A stretch of DNA of 64,000 nucleotides from Adhaeribacter rhizoryzae (GTDB taxonomy: Bacteria > Bacteroidota > Bacteroidia > Cytophagales > Hymenobacteraceae). Under the pieces are notes generated by a model. It saw only the letters and a list, made by a program, of their open reading frames with translations, had not been told where the DNA came from and made no database searches. Location: NCBI RefSeq assembly GCF_008629685.1, contig NZ_VWSF01000018.1, forward strand, positions 62,001 to 126,000. The letters are read 5' to 3'. A program made the position numbers and the translations under genes. Shown piece after piece: positions 55,051 through 63,654 of this stretch. The number at the start of each line of letters is the position of its first letter. The stretch's first letter is position 1.

Positions 55051-55863
55051 ATGTCTAAACTTAGAATCTTATACGCTGCCACCGAAATCAATCCTTTCTT
55101 ACAAACCACAAAAGTAGCGGAATTCCTGAGAATGCTGCCCCAAGCCATGCAGGAAAGAGGTATGGAAATACGCATTTTTGTTCCCCGCTTTGGTTTGATT
55201 AACGAAAGAAAGAACCGGTTGCACGAAGTAGTAAGACTATCCGGAATAAATATTGCGGTGGGCGAAGAAGAAAAACCGCTTATTATTAAGGTGGCCTCTA
55301 TTCCAAATGCCAAACTTCAGGTATATTTTATCGACAACGAAGACTATTTTCACCGCAAGTCCGTTCTGGTAGACAAAGACAATAAATTTCATGCAGATAA
55401 CGATGAGCGGGCAATATTTTTCTGCAAAGGCGTGCTGGAAACAGTTAAAAAATTAGGCTGGCAACCCGATATTGTACATTGCAACGACTGGATGACTGGT
55501 CTGATTCCGATGTATTTGAAAACGACTTATAAAAAAGATCCGATTTTTAAAGATGCCAAGTCTATCTTTACGGTTTACAACAACAACTTCGACCATAAAT
55601 TTGACGGCGACCTGCTCGAAAAAGTAAAAATGCTGGACATTGAAGACAGCATGCTTACCGGCTTACAATCCGCTGACTTTGAAGGTTTCGTTAAAGTAGG
55701 TATGGAATATGCTGATATGGTGGTAAAATCGCACGAAGATGGTTTCAGCGAAAATATTAATGCTTTGTTTACCGATTTTACCAAAGCCCGTGAGGTTAGC
55801 GCCGATACGGATGAAAACTTTTTAGATTCTTACTACAATCTTTATAATGAATTGGCCAACTAG
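55051..55863 (+). CDS. Glycogen/starch synthase N-domain-like protein (GT5, half-length)
   Basis: 270 residues corresponding only to the N-terminal GT-B domain of glycogen synthase (about 480 residues when complete). ILYAATEINPF, PDIVHCNDWMTGLIPMYL and FTVYNNNFDHKF match the family. The usual KxGGL nucleotide-sugar motif is replaced by LQTTKVAEFLRML, and the C-terminal domain is absent, so glycosyl transfer is doubtful. The short form next to panC, DUF4270 and glmS is widespread in Bacteroidota as far as I know. The last 17 bp overlap the DUF4270 gene. Confidence 0.85.
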   Translation: MSKLRILYAATEINPFLQTTKVAEFLRMLPQAMQERGMEIRIFVPRFGLINERKNRLHEVVRLSGINIAVGEEEKPLIIKVASIPNAKLQVYFIDNEDYFHRKSVLVDKDNKFHADNDERAIFFCKGVLETVKKLGWQPDIVHCNDWMTGLIPMYLKTTYKKDPIFKDAKSIFTVYNNNFDHKFDGDLLEKVKMLDIEDSMLTGLQSADFEGFVKVGMEYADMVVKSHEDGFSENINALFTDFTKAREVSADTDENFLDSYYNLYNELAN

Positions 55864-57226
55864 GACCACTGTTCTTTTTATTTTTTCTTTGTTTACCCTT
55901 TTTTCCTGTGAAGAATCCGGCGAAATTGGCTTAGATATTGACGAGACTAAACTTGGTACTGCTTTTACCGATACCATAACGGTAAAAGCATCCACCATTT
56001 TAGCTCCCGATTCCATTGTGGCCCGTAACCGGGGTAATCTGTTAACCGGCAGCGTTACCAATTCATCTTTTGGCTTGGTTTCGGCTAAATCGTTTTTGGA
56101 AGTTGGTATTACGTCGGGGGTAGGATTTGAAGATGCCGCCAATGCCCGCATCGATTCTACGGTGCTGGTGCTGGACTATAACGAATATTACGGCGATACT
56201 ACCCAAAACCTGACGGTGAATGTTCATAAACTGCAGCAAGGTTTCCGCGACGACGTTACTTATTTTACCAACAGCACGTTGCCCCACGATGCAGCAGTAA
56301 TCGGGACGGCTACTTTTAAGCCTACTCCCCGCAAAACAGTTAAAAAAGTACTTACCAACACTACCGTAAACGCTTCTATACCGGTGCGCATTCGCATGAC
56401 GCCGGCTTTTGGTGCCGAAATGCTGGCGCAAAGCGGTAAAACACCATTGTCTAACCCTACCGAATTCCTAAAGTTTTTACCGGGTATTGCACTTACCAGC
56501 GGCAACGATGCTAAATCGGCGTTAGGTTTTACTTTTTCCGATAGTACTTACTTTAAAATTTATTACACCGCCGGCGGCAAAAAACTGCAATACAACTTTA
56601 TTATTAGCAGCACCAATAACCGGTTTACCCAACTCTCCGCCGATCGCAATAATTCGTCGTTAGCTGGCTTGCAGCAGACCGGCGATTCTATACCGGCGGC
56701 AAATGCTGGTAATACTGCTTTTCTGCAGGAATCGGTGGGCGTAAAAACAAAGCTTACTTTCCCTTATTTAAATAAATTTAAGCAAGCCTTAGGTACAGTA
56801 GCTATTAACCGGGCCGAACTAATAATACCCGTAAAATCAGCCACAGCATTCCCGCCGTCGCCTTATCTTTACCTGTTCGAAACCAATAAAAGCAACCGCA
56901 TTGGGCGGCAAAACGGTGTACCAATTGGTATTTCGGCTAATGGTTCCAGTTTAGCTAATTTTAGCCAGCCGGTTGCGGCAACTTACAACAGCACTACCCA
57001 AAGCTATACGGTAAATATTACAGCTTACCTGCAGGCTGTACTTTATAATAACCGCATTAATGGCGGGCGCCTCATTCAGAACCGGGGTTTACTCGTATCG
57101 CCGGCTTCTTTGGGCCAGCTAACCAGTTTAGAAGCTTTATCGTTACAAGGGCTAAACCAAACCTTGTTAAATTTAGCACCTGGTTCAGGCGTAAAACTGC
57201 GGGTCTACTATTCCACCAATCAATAA
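55847..57226 (+). CDS. DUF4270 family lipoprotein
   Basis: 459 residues with a lipoprotein signal (LFTLFSC, Cys21) followed by EESGEIGLDIDE, the typical DUF4270 start. The body is beta-rich with repeated threonine/serine strands (TDTITVKASTI, LTGSVTNSSFGLVSA). Its function is not known; it is an envelope lipoprotein. The start codon lies inside the preceding GT5-like gene (17-bp overlap), which indicates translational coupling. glmS follows after 68 bp. Confidence 0.9.
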   Translation: MNWPTRTTVLFIFSLFTLFSCEESGEIGLDIDETKLGTAFTDTITVKASTILAPDSIVARNRGNLLTGSVTNSSFGLVSAKSFLEVGITSGVGFEDAANARIDSTVLVLDYNEYYGDTTQNLTVNVHKLQQGFRDDVTYFTNSTLPHDAAVIGTATFKPTPRKTVKKVLTNTTVNASIPVRIRMTPAFGAEMLAQSGKTPLSNPTEFLKFLPGIALTSGNDAKSALGFTFSDSTYFKIYYTAGGKKLQYNFIISSTNNRFTQLSADRNNSSLAGLQQTGDSIPAANAGNTAFLQESVGVKTKLTFPYLNKFKQALGTVAINRAELIIPVKSATAFPPSPYLYLFETNKSNRIGRQNGVPIGISANGSSLANFSQPVAATYNSTTQSYTVNITAYLQAVLYNNRINGGRLIQNRGLLVSPASLGQLTSLEALSLQGLNQTLLNLAPGSGVKLRVYYSTNQ

Positions 57227-57294
57227 TTATTATCCTATCTTAAAACAAAAGATATTTATATTCTTAATAAGATATTTCCTTTAACAAATTTATT

Positions 57295-59130
57295 ATGTGC
57301 GGAATTGTAGCATACATTGGGCATAGAGAAGCATGCCCAATTATTATTAAAGGTTTAAAACGTTTAGAATACCGGGGCTACGACAGTGCCGGTGTTGCAC
57401 TTTTAAACGGTGACTTAAATGTTTACAAGAAGAAAGGCAAAGTAAGCGACTTACAAGCGTTTATAGGCGATAAAGATACCCATAGCCATATTGGTATGGG
57501 CCATACCCGTTGGGCTACCCACGGTGAACCTAATGATTCTAATGCGCACCCGCATTATTCCAGTTCCGGGCGCATTGCCATTATTCATAATGGTATTATC
57601 GAAAACTACGCTTCTTTAAAAACCTTATTACAATCTAAAGGCTTTACTTTTTACAGCGATACCGATACCGAGGTATTTATAAACCTGATTGAGGATATCC
57701 AGAACGAGAATAACTGTACCCTGGAAGAAGCTGTGCGGTTAGCATTGCACGAAGTAGTAGGTGCCTATGCCATTGTGGTACTTTCTAAGGAAGAGCCTAA
57801 CCAATTAATAGCTGCTCGCAAAGGTAGCCCGCTAGTAATTGGTGTGGGCAAAGACGAGTTTTTCCTGGCTTCGGATGCTACCCCCATTATTGAGTATACC
57901 AACGAGGTAGTTTATGTAAACGACTACGAAATTGTTGTTATTAAAGACGGTAAACTCAATATTAAAACCCGCGAAGATGTTCCGACTACGCCTTACATCC
58001 AAACTTTGCAAATAGAACTGGATTCCATTGAAAAAGGTGGCTACGAACATTTTATGCTGAAAGAAATATTCGAGCAGCCACGTTCTATTCATGATAGTAT
58101 GCGGGGCCGGTTAGTGGCCGCCAGCAACCACTTAGTACTAGGCGGTTTTCTGGAGTTCGAAAAGAAATTTGTAAAAGCCAAACGCATTATTATTGTGGCT
58201 TGCGGCACCTCGTGGCACGCGGGTTTGGTAGCCGAATATTTGATTGAAGATTTAGCCCGCATTCCGGTAGAAGTAGAATATGCTTCGGAGTTCCGGTACC
58301 GCAACCCTATTATTAAAGAAGGCGATATTGTAATTGCTATTTCCCAGTCAGGCGAAACCGCCGATACTTTAGCGGCAATTGAACTGGCTAAATCTAAAGG
58401 CGCTACTATTTTCGGTATTTGTAACGTAGTAGGTTCTTCTATTGCCCGCGCTTCTGATGCCGGCGCTTATACCCACGCGGGTCCGGAAATTGGGGTGGCC
58501 AGTACCAAAGCTTTCACGGCCCAGGTTACTGCCCTTACCTTATTGGCCATGATGATTGGCAGCAAACGCGGCACCATCGAAGACAGCAAACTACGCCAAT
58601 TAATGATTGAGCTGGAAAATATTCCGGCCAAAGTAGAAAAAGCGCTCGAACTGAACGATAAAATTGTAGAGATTTCGGAAGAGTTTAAAGATGCGCCTAA
58701 TTGCTTGTACTTAGGCCGCGGCTATAACTTCCCGGTGGCACTGGAAGGTGCTTTAAAGCTGAAAGAAATTTCTTATATCCACGCCGAAGGTTACCCGGCG
58801 GCAGAAATGAAACACGGTCCGATTGCTTTGATTGATGAGAACATGCCGGTAGTAGTAATTGCTACCCGCGATAGTTCTTACGAAAAAATTGTATCGAATA
58901 TTCAGGAAGTAAAAGCCCGTAAAGGCCGCATTATTGCCATTGTAACCGAAGGCGACCAGGTAATTCCGGCTATGGCAGAATACGTAATTGAAGTTCCCGA
59001 AACCAGCGAAATCCTGACGCCATTGGTATCGGTTATTCCGTTGCAGTTACTTTCTTACCACATTGCCGTAATGCGGGGCTGCAACGTAGACCAGCCGCGT
59101 AACTTAGCCAAATCGGTAACGGTAGAGTAA
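57295..59130 (+). CDS. glmS: Glutamine--fructose-6-phosphate aminotransferase (isomerizing)
   Basis: 611 residues, full-length. MCGIVAYIG supplies the Cys2 nucleophile of the glutaminase domain (about 1-220), with LEYRGYDSAG following. Two SIS domains (about 285-420 and 455-595) bind fructose-6-phosphate, and the C-terminus ends PRNLAKSVTVE as in the family. It makes glucosamine-6-phosphate for peptidoglycan and LPS. It lies 68 bp after DUF4270 and ends at a strong terminator. Confidence 0.98.
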   Translation: MCGIVAYIGHREACPIIIKGLKRLEYRGYDSAGVALLNGDLNVYKKKGKVSDLQAFIGDKDTHSHIGMGHTRWATHGEPNDSNAHPHYSSSGRIAIIHNGIIENYASLKTLLQSKGFTFYSDTDTEVFINLIEDIQNENNCTLEEAVRLALHEVVGAYAIVVLSKEEPNQLIAARKGSPLVIGVGKDEFFLASDATPIIEYTNEVVYVNDYEIVVIKDGKLNIKTREDVPTTPYIQTLQIELDSIEKGGYEHFMLKEIFEQPRSIHDSMRGRLVAASNHLVLGGFLEFEKKFVKAKRIIIVACGTSWHAGLVAEYLIEDLARIPVEVEYASEFRYRNPIIKEGDIVIAISQSGETADTLAAIELAKSKGATIFGICNVVGSSIARASDAGAYTHAGPEIGVASTKAFTAQVTALTLLAMMIGSKRGTIEDSKLRQLMIELENIPAKVEKALELNDKIVEISEEFKDAPNCLYLGRGYNFPVALEGALKLKEISYIHAEGYPAAEMKHGPIALIDENMPVVVIATRDSSYEKIVSNIQEVKARKGRIIAIVTEGDQVIPAMAEYVIEVPETSEILTPLVSVIPLQLLSYHIAVMRGCNVDQPRNLAKSVTVE

Positions 59131-59175
59131 AACGTTTGAGGTAATACGTTTTAAGTATTACGTTTGTGTATAAAT

Positions 59176-59206
59176 AAAAAGGGAAGCTACTAAGCTTCCC
59201 TTTTTT
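59176..59206. terminator. Bidirectional terminator after glmS
   Basis: AAAAAGGGAAGCT-acta-AGCTTCCCTTTTTT: an 8-bp GC-containing stem (59181-59188 with 59193-59200) extended by the A and T tracts. The T-run overlaps the stop codon of the convergent gene at 59205. Confidence 0.88.
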
Positions 59207-59894
59207 ATTCCCCAATAGCTTCCTGCAAATATTTTTTTTTAAGCAACGGACAAATTTTATAGCGCTCATCCCGGGTATCGGTGTATAAAGCGTCCAATAA
59301 CTTATAAATATTTTTAATCCCTACTTTTTCAGTCCATTCAAAAGGGCCGTACGGGTAATTCGTGCCTAATTTCATCGCTAAATCAATATCGGTAGCTGTA
59401 GCCGTGTTCTCCTGCAGGGTGTAAAAAGCTTCGTTTATGAGCATGGCCAATACCCGCGGGGTAACCATTCCCACCCGATCCTCTACTAGCAAATATTCGG
59501 TACTTAGTTGCGCACAAACCTCTTGTAAAACTGGTTTATCTGCTTCTTTTAGCAAAGTAACTTCCAGGTAAGCCCGGTTCAGGAAAGTAGGCCAGCCGTT
59601 AAACCCAATTAGCGTACAGGCTAATTTCGTTTGGGCATTATACGCCAGTTGCGCCAGCGAAGCAGTAACAGCTTGGCAGAAAATAATTAGCCCTTCCCGG
59701 TCCTGGTACAAACGCAACCTATCCGGGTTATCGGCCAGGAAAAAATCAAATACAACTTCTGCTTCTTTTAAATTATTCCGGATTTGGTTGTAGTCTGTTA
59801 CAAAAATATAGTCATGGGTTGCGGTAAATTTCAACTCAAATTCAGGTTTAATTTCGGGCGGGGCTACAATAACTATCTGCATTTTCCTGTACAT
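59205..59894 (-). CDS. 3-hydroxyacyl-CoA dehydrogenase-like protein, degenerate NAD domain
   Basis: 229 residues (a second ATG at 59882 gives 225). The C-terminal part matches the 3HCDH C-domain: MLINEAFYTLQENTATATDIDLAMKLGTNYPYGPFEW. The N-terminal part (MQIVIVAPPE...) looks like a reduced Rossmann fold without the GxGxxG loop, so NAD binding and dehydrogenation are doubtful. Full enzymes are about 280-300 residues. It is divergent from ridA with 33 bp between the start codons. Confidence 0.78.
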   Translation of the reverse strand: MYRKMQIVIVAPPEIKPEFELKFTATHDYIFVTDYNQIRNNLKEAEVVFDFFLADNPDRLRLYQDREGLIIFCQAVTASLAQLAYNAQTKLACTLIGFNGWPTFLNRAYLEVTLLKEADKPVLQEVCAQLSTEYLLVEDRVGMVTPRVLAMLINEAFYTLQENTATATDIDLAMKLGTNYPYGPFEWTEKVGIKNIYKLLDALYTDTRDERYKICPLLKKKYLQEAIGE

Positions 59895-59927
59895 TTAGGC
59901 CTTAAATTAAAGATAAAAATTATTCCT

Positions 59928-60311
59928 ATGCCTAATACTGTAATCAATTCTACTAATGCGCCGGCTCCTATCGGGCCGTATAGCCAGGCCGTTTTGGCCA
60001 ATGGTGTTTTGTATGTTTCCGGCCAAATTGCTTTAGATCCAGCTTCCGGTCAATTGGTGCAGGAAAATATTCAAACCGAAACGCACCAGGTAATGAAAAA
60101 CTTACAGGCCATTCTACAGGAAGCCGGCTTGAGCTTTGACCAAGTGGTTAAGTGCACCATTTTTGTAAAAGACCTGAATAATTTCGCCGCTATTAACGAC
60201 GTGTATGGCAGCTATTTTGGCCAAAACTCACCGGCCCGCGAAACCGTGGAAGTAAGTCGCCTGCCCAAAGATGTAAACGTAGAAATTTCGTGTATTGCCG
60301 TTGTGGCGTAG
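59928..60311 (+). CDS. ridA: RidA family enamine/imine deaminase
   Basis: 127 residues from the ATG at 59928; upstream in-frame codons read into the divergent neighbour and lack family similarity. APAPIGPYSQAV, LYVSGQIALDP and SPARETVEVSRLPKDVNVEI with the conserved Arg are all present. It is a trimer that hydrolyses reactive 2-aminoacrylate and other imines made by PLP enzymes, in the cytoplasm. Confidence 0.95.
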   Translation: MPNTVINSTNAPAPIGPYSQAVLANGVLYVSGQIALDPASGQLVQENIQTETHQVMKNLQAILQEAGLSFDQVVKCTIFVKDLNNFAAINDVYGSYFGQNSPARETVEVSRLPKDVNVEISCIAVVA

Positions 60312-60322
60312 TTAATAACCGG

Positions 60323-60354
60323 CAGTAGCAATATAAACTTAAATATTGCTACTG
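60323..60354. terminator. Hairpin between convergent ridA and yihY-like genes
   Basis: CAGTAGCAATAT (60323-60334) and ATATTGCTACTG (60343-60354) form a perfect 12-bp stem with an 8-nt loop. The right arm overlaps the last codons of the minus-strand gene. T-runs are short, so termination strength is uncertain. Confidence 0.55.
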
Positions 60355-61338
60355 TTGTCTTTTCTCTAACTGTTCAGGCTCTTTGTTTACGGCTGTTTTG
60401 CCGGCTTCTACTTCTTGCCTAATTACCCGCACCGCGTATGGCAACGGATAAATATTAGAACCAAACTTACGGCAATAAATTAGTGTGAAAATAGAGCCAA
60501 AAAATAATATTTGCGACGAGTAAAATACCCAAACCAGAATAACAATTACGGTACCGGCAGCGCCATATACACTGGCAATGCTACTGTTGCCTAAATACAA
60601 ACCAATTAAATATTTGCCTAACCCAAAGAGCAAAGCAGTAACAATAGAGCCCACCCACACATCACGCCAACGAATTTTAGCATCGGGCAAAAACTTAAAA
60701 ATAGCGGCAAACAGAAAAGTTACCACCGCCAGCGAAAACATTGTATTAAACATCTGAATCAGAATGGCCGCTGTTTCACCCAGAAAGCGAAATAAATAGT
60801 CACCAATTTTGGCCAACAAGGCGTGCACCACCAGCGAAACCAGCAGCAGAAAAGTAATACTCAAAATCATGGCAAAAGAAAGTAAACGGTCTTTCACCAA
60901 TTTCAGGTACTCGCGTTTGGGTTTGGGCTTTACCCCCCAAATTACGTTTAACGAACTTTGCATAGATATAAACATACCGGTAGCACTCAACATTAAAGTT
61001 ACCAAACCCACCACCGTCGAAAAAGTCAGCTCATTAGACTTGCTAATATTCTCGACCATGCGCTGCACCTCTAAAGCGCCCTCTGAGCCGATTAAGCCTT
61101 TAATCTGAAAATAAATTTCACCGCTAACGGCATCTTCGCCAAATACCCAGCCAATGGTATTAATAATAATAATCAGAATAGGTGGTAAAGCAAAAATGGT
61201 ATAGTACGCCAGAGCCGCGCCTTTATCAAAAGCATTGTCGTCTAAAAATTCGTACCAGGTATCGCGGAGTAAAACCCAGGAGCCTTTCCCAATTCTGGGC
61301 AACAGCCGTATAACAGGCCGGTTTGATTGTGTGGGCAT
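60349..61338 (-). CDS. YihY/BrkB family inner-membrane protein
   Basis: 329 residues with about six membrane helices. The family start KGAALAYYTIFALPPILIII and the segments RWRDVWVGSIVTALLFGLGKYLIGLYLG and GAAGTVIVILVWVFYSSQI are clear. The family was once called ribonuclease BN by mistake; a transport or lipid role is suspected but not established. It is a single gene, divergent from gltX. Confidence 0.92.
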   Translation of the reverse strand: MPTQSNRPVIRLLPRIGKGSWVLLRDTWYEFLDDNAFDKGAALAYYTIFALPPILIIIINTIGWVFGEDAVSGEIYFQIKGLIGSEGALEVQRMVENISKSNELTFSTVVGLVTLMLSATGMFISMQSSLNVIWGVKPKPKREYLKLVKDRLLSFAMILSITFLLLVSLVVHALLAKIGDYLFRFLGETAAILIQMFNTMFSLAVVTFLFAAIFKFLPDAKIRWRDVWVGSIVTALLFGLGKYLIGLYLGNSSIASVYGAAGTVIVILVWVFYSSQILFFGSIFTLIYCRKFGSNIYPLPYAVRVIRQEVEAGKTAVNKEPEQLEKRQQ

Positions 61339-61476
61339 GATAAAATTAACCTATTTAAATACCTGATACGTATTTACTTAAATTGGTGCTATAATCCTAT
61401 TGCTATATCTGGTTTGTAAAATTCTGTTCGATTAAGGCATGTAATCTAAATGAATAAAAATGAGCAATAGATTGTG

Positions 61477-61484
61477 TACCTTTG
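61477..61484 (+). promoter_or_regulatory. -7 element upstream of gltX
   Basis: TACCTTTG is an exact Bacteroidota -7 element, 44 bp before the gltX start. No clear -33 TTTG is found at the expected distance. Confidence 0.5.
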
Positions 61485-61528
61485 CACCAATTTTTAAACG
61501 ACCTGACTAGCGTCAGTATTATTTTGAC

Positions 61529-63070
61529 ATGGAAAGAGAAGTAAGAGTACGATTTGCTCCCAGCCCTACCGGGCCTTTACATATTGGCGGTGTGCGTACC
61601 GCTTTGTATAATTATTTATTTGCGAAAAAAATGGGCGGCAAAATGCTGCTGCGCATCGAAGACACCGACCAAAACCGCTTTGTACCCGGTGCCGAAAATT
61701 ATATATTTCAGTCGTTGGAATGGTGCGGCATTAAGCTGGATGAAAGCCCGGTCCACGGCGGCCCGCACGCGCCTTACCGCCAATCGGAGCGCAAACCCAT
61801 GTACATGGACTATGCCCTGAAACTGGTTAACGACGGCCACGCCTATTACGCTTTCGATACCGCCGAAGAACTGGATGCCATGCGCGAGCGCTTAAAAGCC
61901 GCCAAAGTAGCCACGCCGCAATATAATGCCATTACGCGCAACACCATGCGCAATTCGCTTACCTTACCCGAAGACGAAGTAAAAGAACTTCTGGAAAGTG
62001 GTACACCTTACGTTATCCGGTTAAAAGTACCGCGTAAAGAAGAAATTCGTCTGAAAGATTTAATCCGCGGTTGGGTATTGGTACACTCGTCTTCTATAGA
62101 TGATAAAGTGCTGATGAAATCGGATGGGATGCCTACTTACCACCTGGCAAATATTGTAGACGACCATTTAATGGATATTACGCACGTAATCCGGGGCGAA
62201 GAATGGTTGCCATCGGCGCCGCTGCACGTGTTACTGTACCGCTACCTGGGTTGGGAAAGCACCATGCCGGAATTTGCCCACTTACCACTGCTGTTGAAAC
62301 CCGACGGCAACGGCAAATTAAGCAAACGCGACGGCGATAAATTAGGCTTCCCAGTATTTCCGCTAGAATGGTACGACCCATTTACCAACGAAAAATCGAG
62401 TGGCTACCGCGAGAGCGGCTATTTGCCGGAGGCTTTTGTAAACTTTCTCGCGTTTTTAGGCTGGAACCCCGGTACCCACCAGGAAATATTCTCGATGGAC
62501 GAACTGGCCGAAGCTTTCTCGATTGAGCGCATTGGTAAATCCGGTACCCGTTTCGATATAAACAAAGCCCGCTGGTACAACGAGCAATATTTACGCGCCA
62601 AGCCCGATACCGAATTAGCCCAATATTTATCAGCCGCTTTAGCCGAGCATAATATTGCGTGTTCCGAAGAAAAAGCTGTAAAAATTGCCAGTGTTATGAA
62701 AGAGCGGGTTACCTTTCCGCAGGATTTCTGGCGCGAAGCCGCTTATTTCTTTGTTGCGCCCGAAACTTACAACGAGAAGGTAGCCGAAAAAAAATGGAAT
62801 AATGCCGCCGTTGCGGTATTCGAAGATTTTAAAAACCAGTTACCCAATATTCAGGAATATACCGCCGATAATATTAAAGCCTTGTTGTTGCAAACGCTGG
62901 AGCAGCACAACATGAAAATCGGGCAGGTGATGCAAGCTTTACGCTTAGCCCTAACTGGTTTAGAGGCAGGTCCTGATTTAATGGCGATTATTGAAATTAT
63001 TGGTCCCGACGAAACGGCCAAACGAATAGAAACGGCTACCGAAAAACTACAAACCTATATTTTAAGCTAA
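61529..63070 (+). CDS. gltX: Glutamate--tRNA ligase
   Basis: 513 residues, full-length class Ib synthetase. The HIGH motif appears as PSPTGPLHIGG (11-21) and the KMSKS motif as GKLSKRDGDKLG (about 252-263); LLRIEDTDQNR is a further signature. It charges tRNA-Glu, and tRNA-Gln too if a GatCAB pathway is used. It appears monocistronic and ends at the terminator at 63160. Confidence 0.97.
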   Translation: MEREVRVRFAPSPTGPLHIGGVRTALYNYLFAKKMGGKMLLRIEDTDQNRFVPGAENYIFQSLEWCGIKLDESPVHGGPHAPYRQSERKPMYMDYALKLVNDGHAYYAFDTAEELDAMRERLKAAKVATPQYNAITRNTMRNSLTLPEDEVKELLESGTPYVIRLKVPRKEEIRLKDLIRGWVLVHSSSIDDKVLMKSDGMPTYHLANIVDDHLMDITHVIRGEEWLPSAPLHVLLYRYLGWESTMPEFAHLPLLLKPDGNGKLSKRDGDKLGFPVFPLEWYDPFTNEKSSGYRESGYLPEAFVNFLAFLGWNPGTHQEIFSMDELAEAFSIERIGKSGTRFDINKARWYNEQYLRAKPDTELAQYLSAALAEHNIACSEEKAVKIASVMKERVTFPQDFWREAAYFFVAPETYNEKVAEKKWNNAAVAVFEDFKNQLPNIQEYTADNIKALLLQTLEQHNMKIGQVMQALRLALTGLEAGPDLMAIIEIIGPDETAKRIETATEKLQTYILS

Positions 63071-63159
63071 AAGCAACCAGTCTTTAATTTTTAGTTCTTT
63101 CTAATGCGGGCGCAGGAATTAATTAGCAATTCCGGAACGCTCCGATATTTAATTAAAAT

Positions 63160-63191
63160 AAAACCTGCTTCATCCGTGAAGCAGGTTTTTT
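63160..63191 (+). terminator. Intrinsic terminator after gltX
   Basis: AAAACCTGCTTCA (63160-63172), loop TCCG, TGAAGCAGGTTTT (63177-63189) with two further T. A perfect 13-bp stem 90 bp after the stop codon. Confidence 0.88.
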
Positions 63192-63263
63192 CGTTTTAGA
63201 ACCATACTGATTAGTGGCAATTAGTTTTTCCAAAATCAGATGAATTTTTAACCAGGTAAAACA

Positions 63264-63566
63264 ATGGCAAAGAAGAAGAAAACAACCGAAAAGAAAGCGC
63301 GGGTGCACAAAGACCTCGAAGGCTTCGAAATAAAAATAAATCCGCTGGGAGAAATTACTTCTAATTACGATATCGACCAAATAAATAAATTTTTAGATAA
63401 AAACGTGTACGATAAAAAGCTGGTGAACAAAGGCCCCGACGACGAAGATGAGGAATTCCCGCTGCAGGAATCCGACGAAAACGAAGACAACGAGGAAGAT
63501 ATTTTTAAAGGCCCGGCCAACGACGACGATGAAGATTTGCCGCCTAAAGCCAGAGGTAAGAAATAA
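63264..63566 (+). CDS. Small acidic conserved hypothetical protein
   Basis: 100 residues. A lysine-rich start (AKKKKTTEKKARVHKDLEGF) is followed by a short ordered core EIKINPLGEITSNYDIDQINKFLDKNVYDKKL and a very acidic, probably disordered tail with a basic end ARGKK. I recall similar proteins in Cytophagales but know no function. The charge split suggests nucleic-acid or protein binding, which is speculation. It lies 88 bp before the AIM24-like gene. Confidence 0.75.
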   Translation: MAKKKKTTEKKARVHKDLEGFEIKINPLGEITSNYDIDQINKFLDKNVYDKKLVNKGPDDEDEEFPLQESDENEDNEEDIFKGPANDDDEDLPPKARGKK

Positions 63567-63654
63567 ATATTATTGCCCCGCCGTTGGCTAAGCAGGTAAA
63601 AAGTAATTATTATTGCTTTATATCTGATAACCCGATAAACCAAGAAATAAAACT

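Noticed and set aside
61477-61528. Full two-part promoter for gltX
   Set aside because: The -7 element is exact, but no -33 TTTG is present at the distance seen elsewhere, so only the -7 box is listed.
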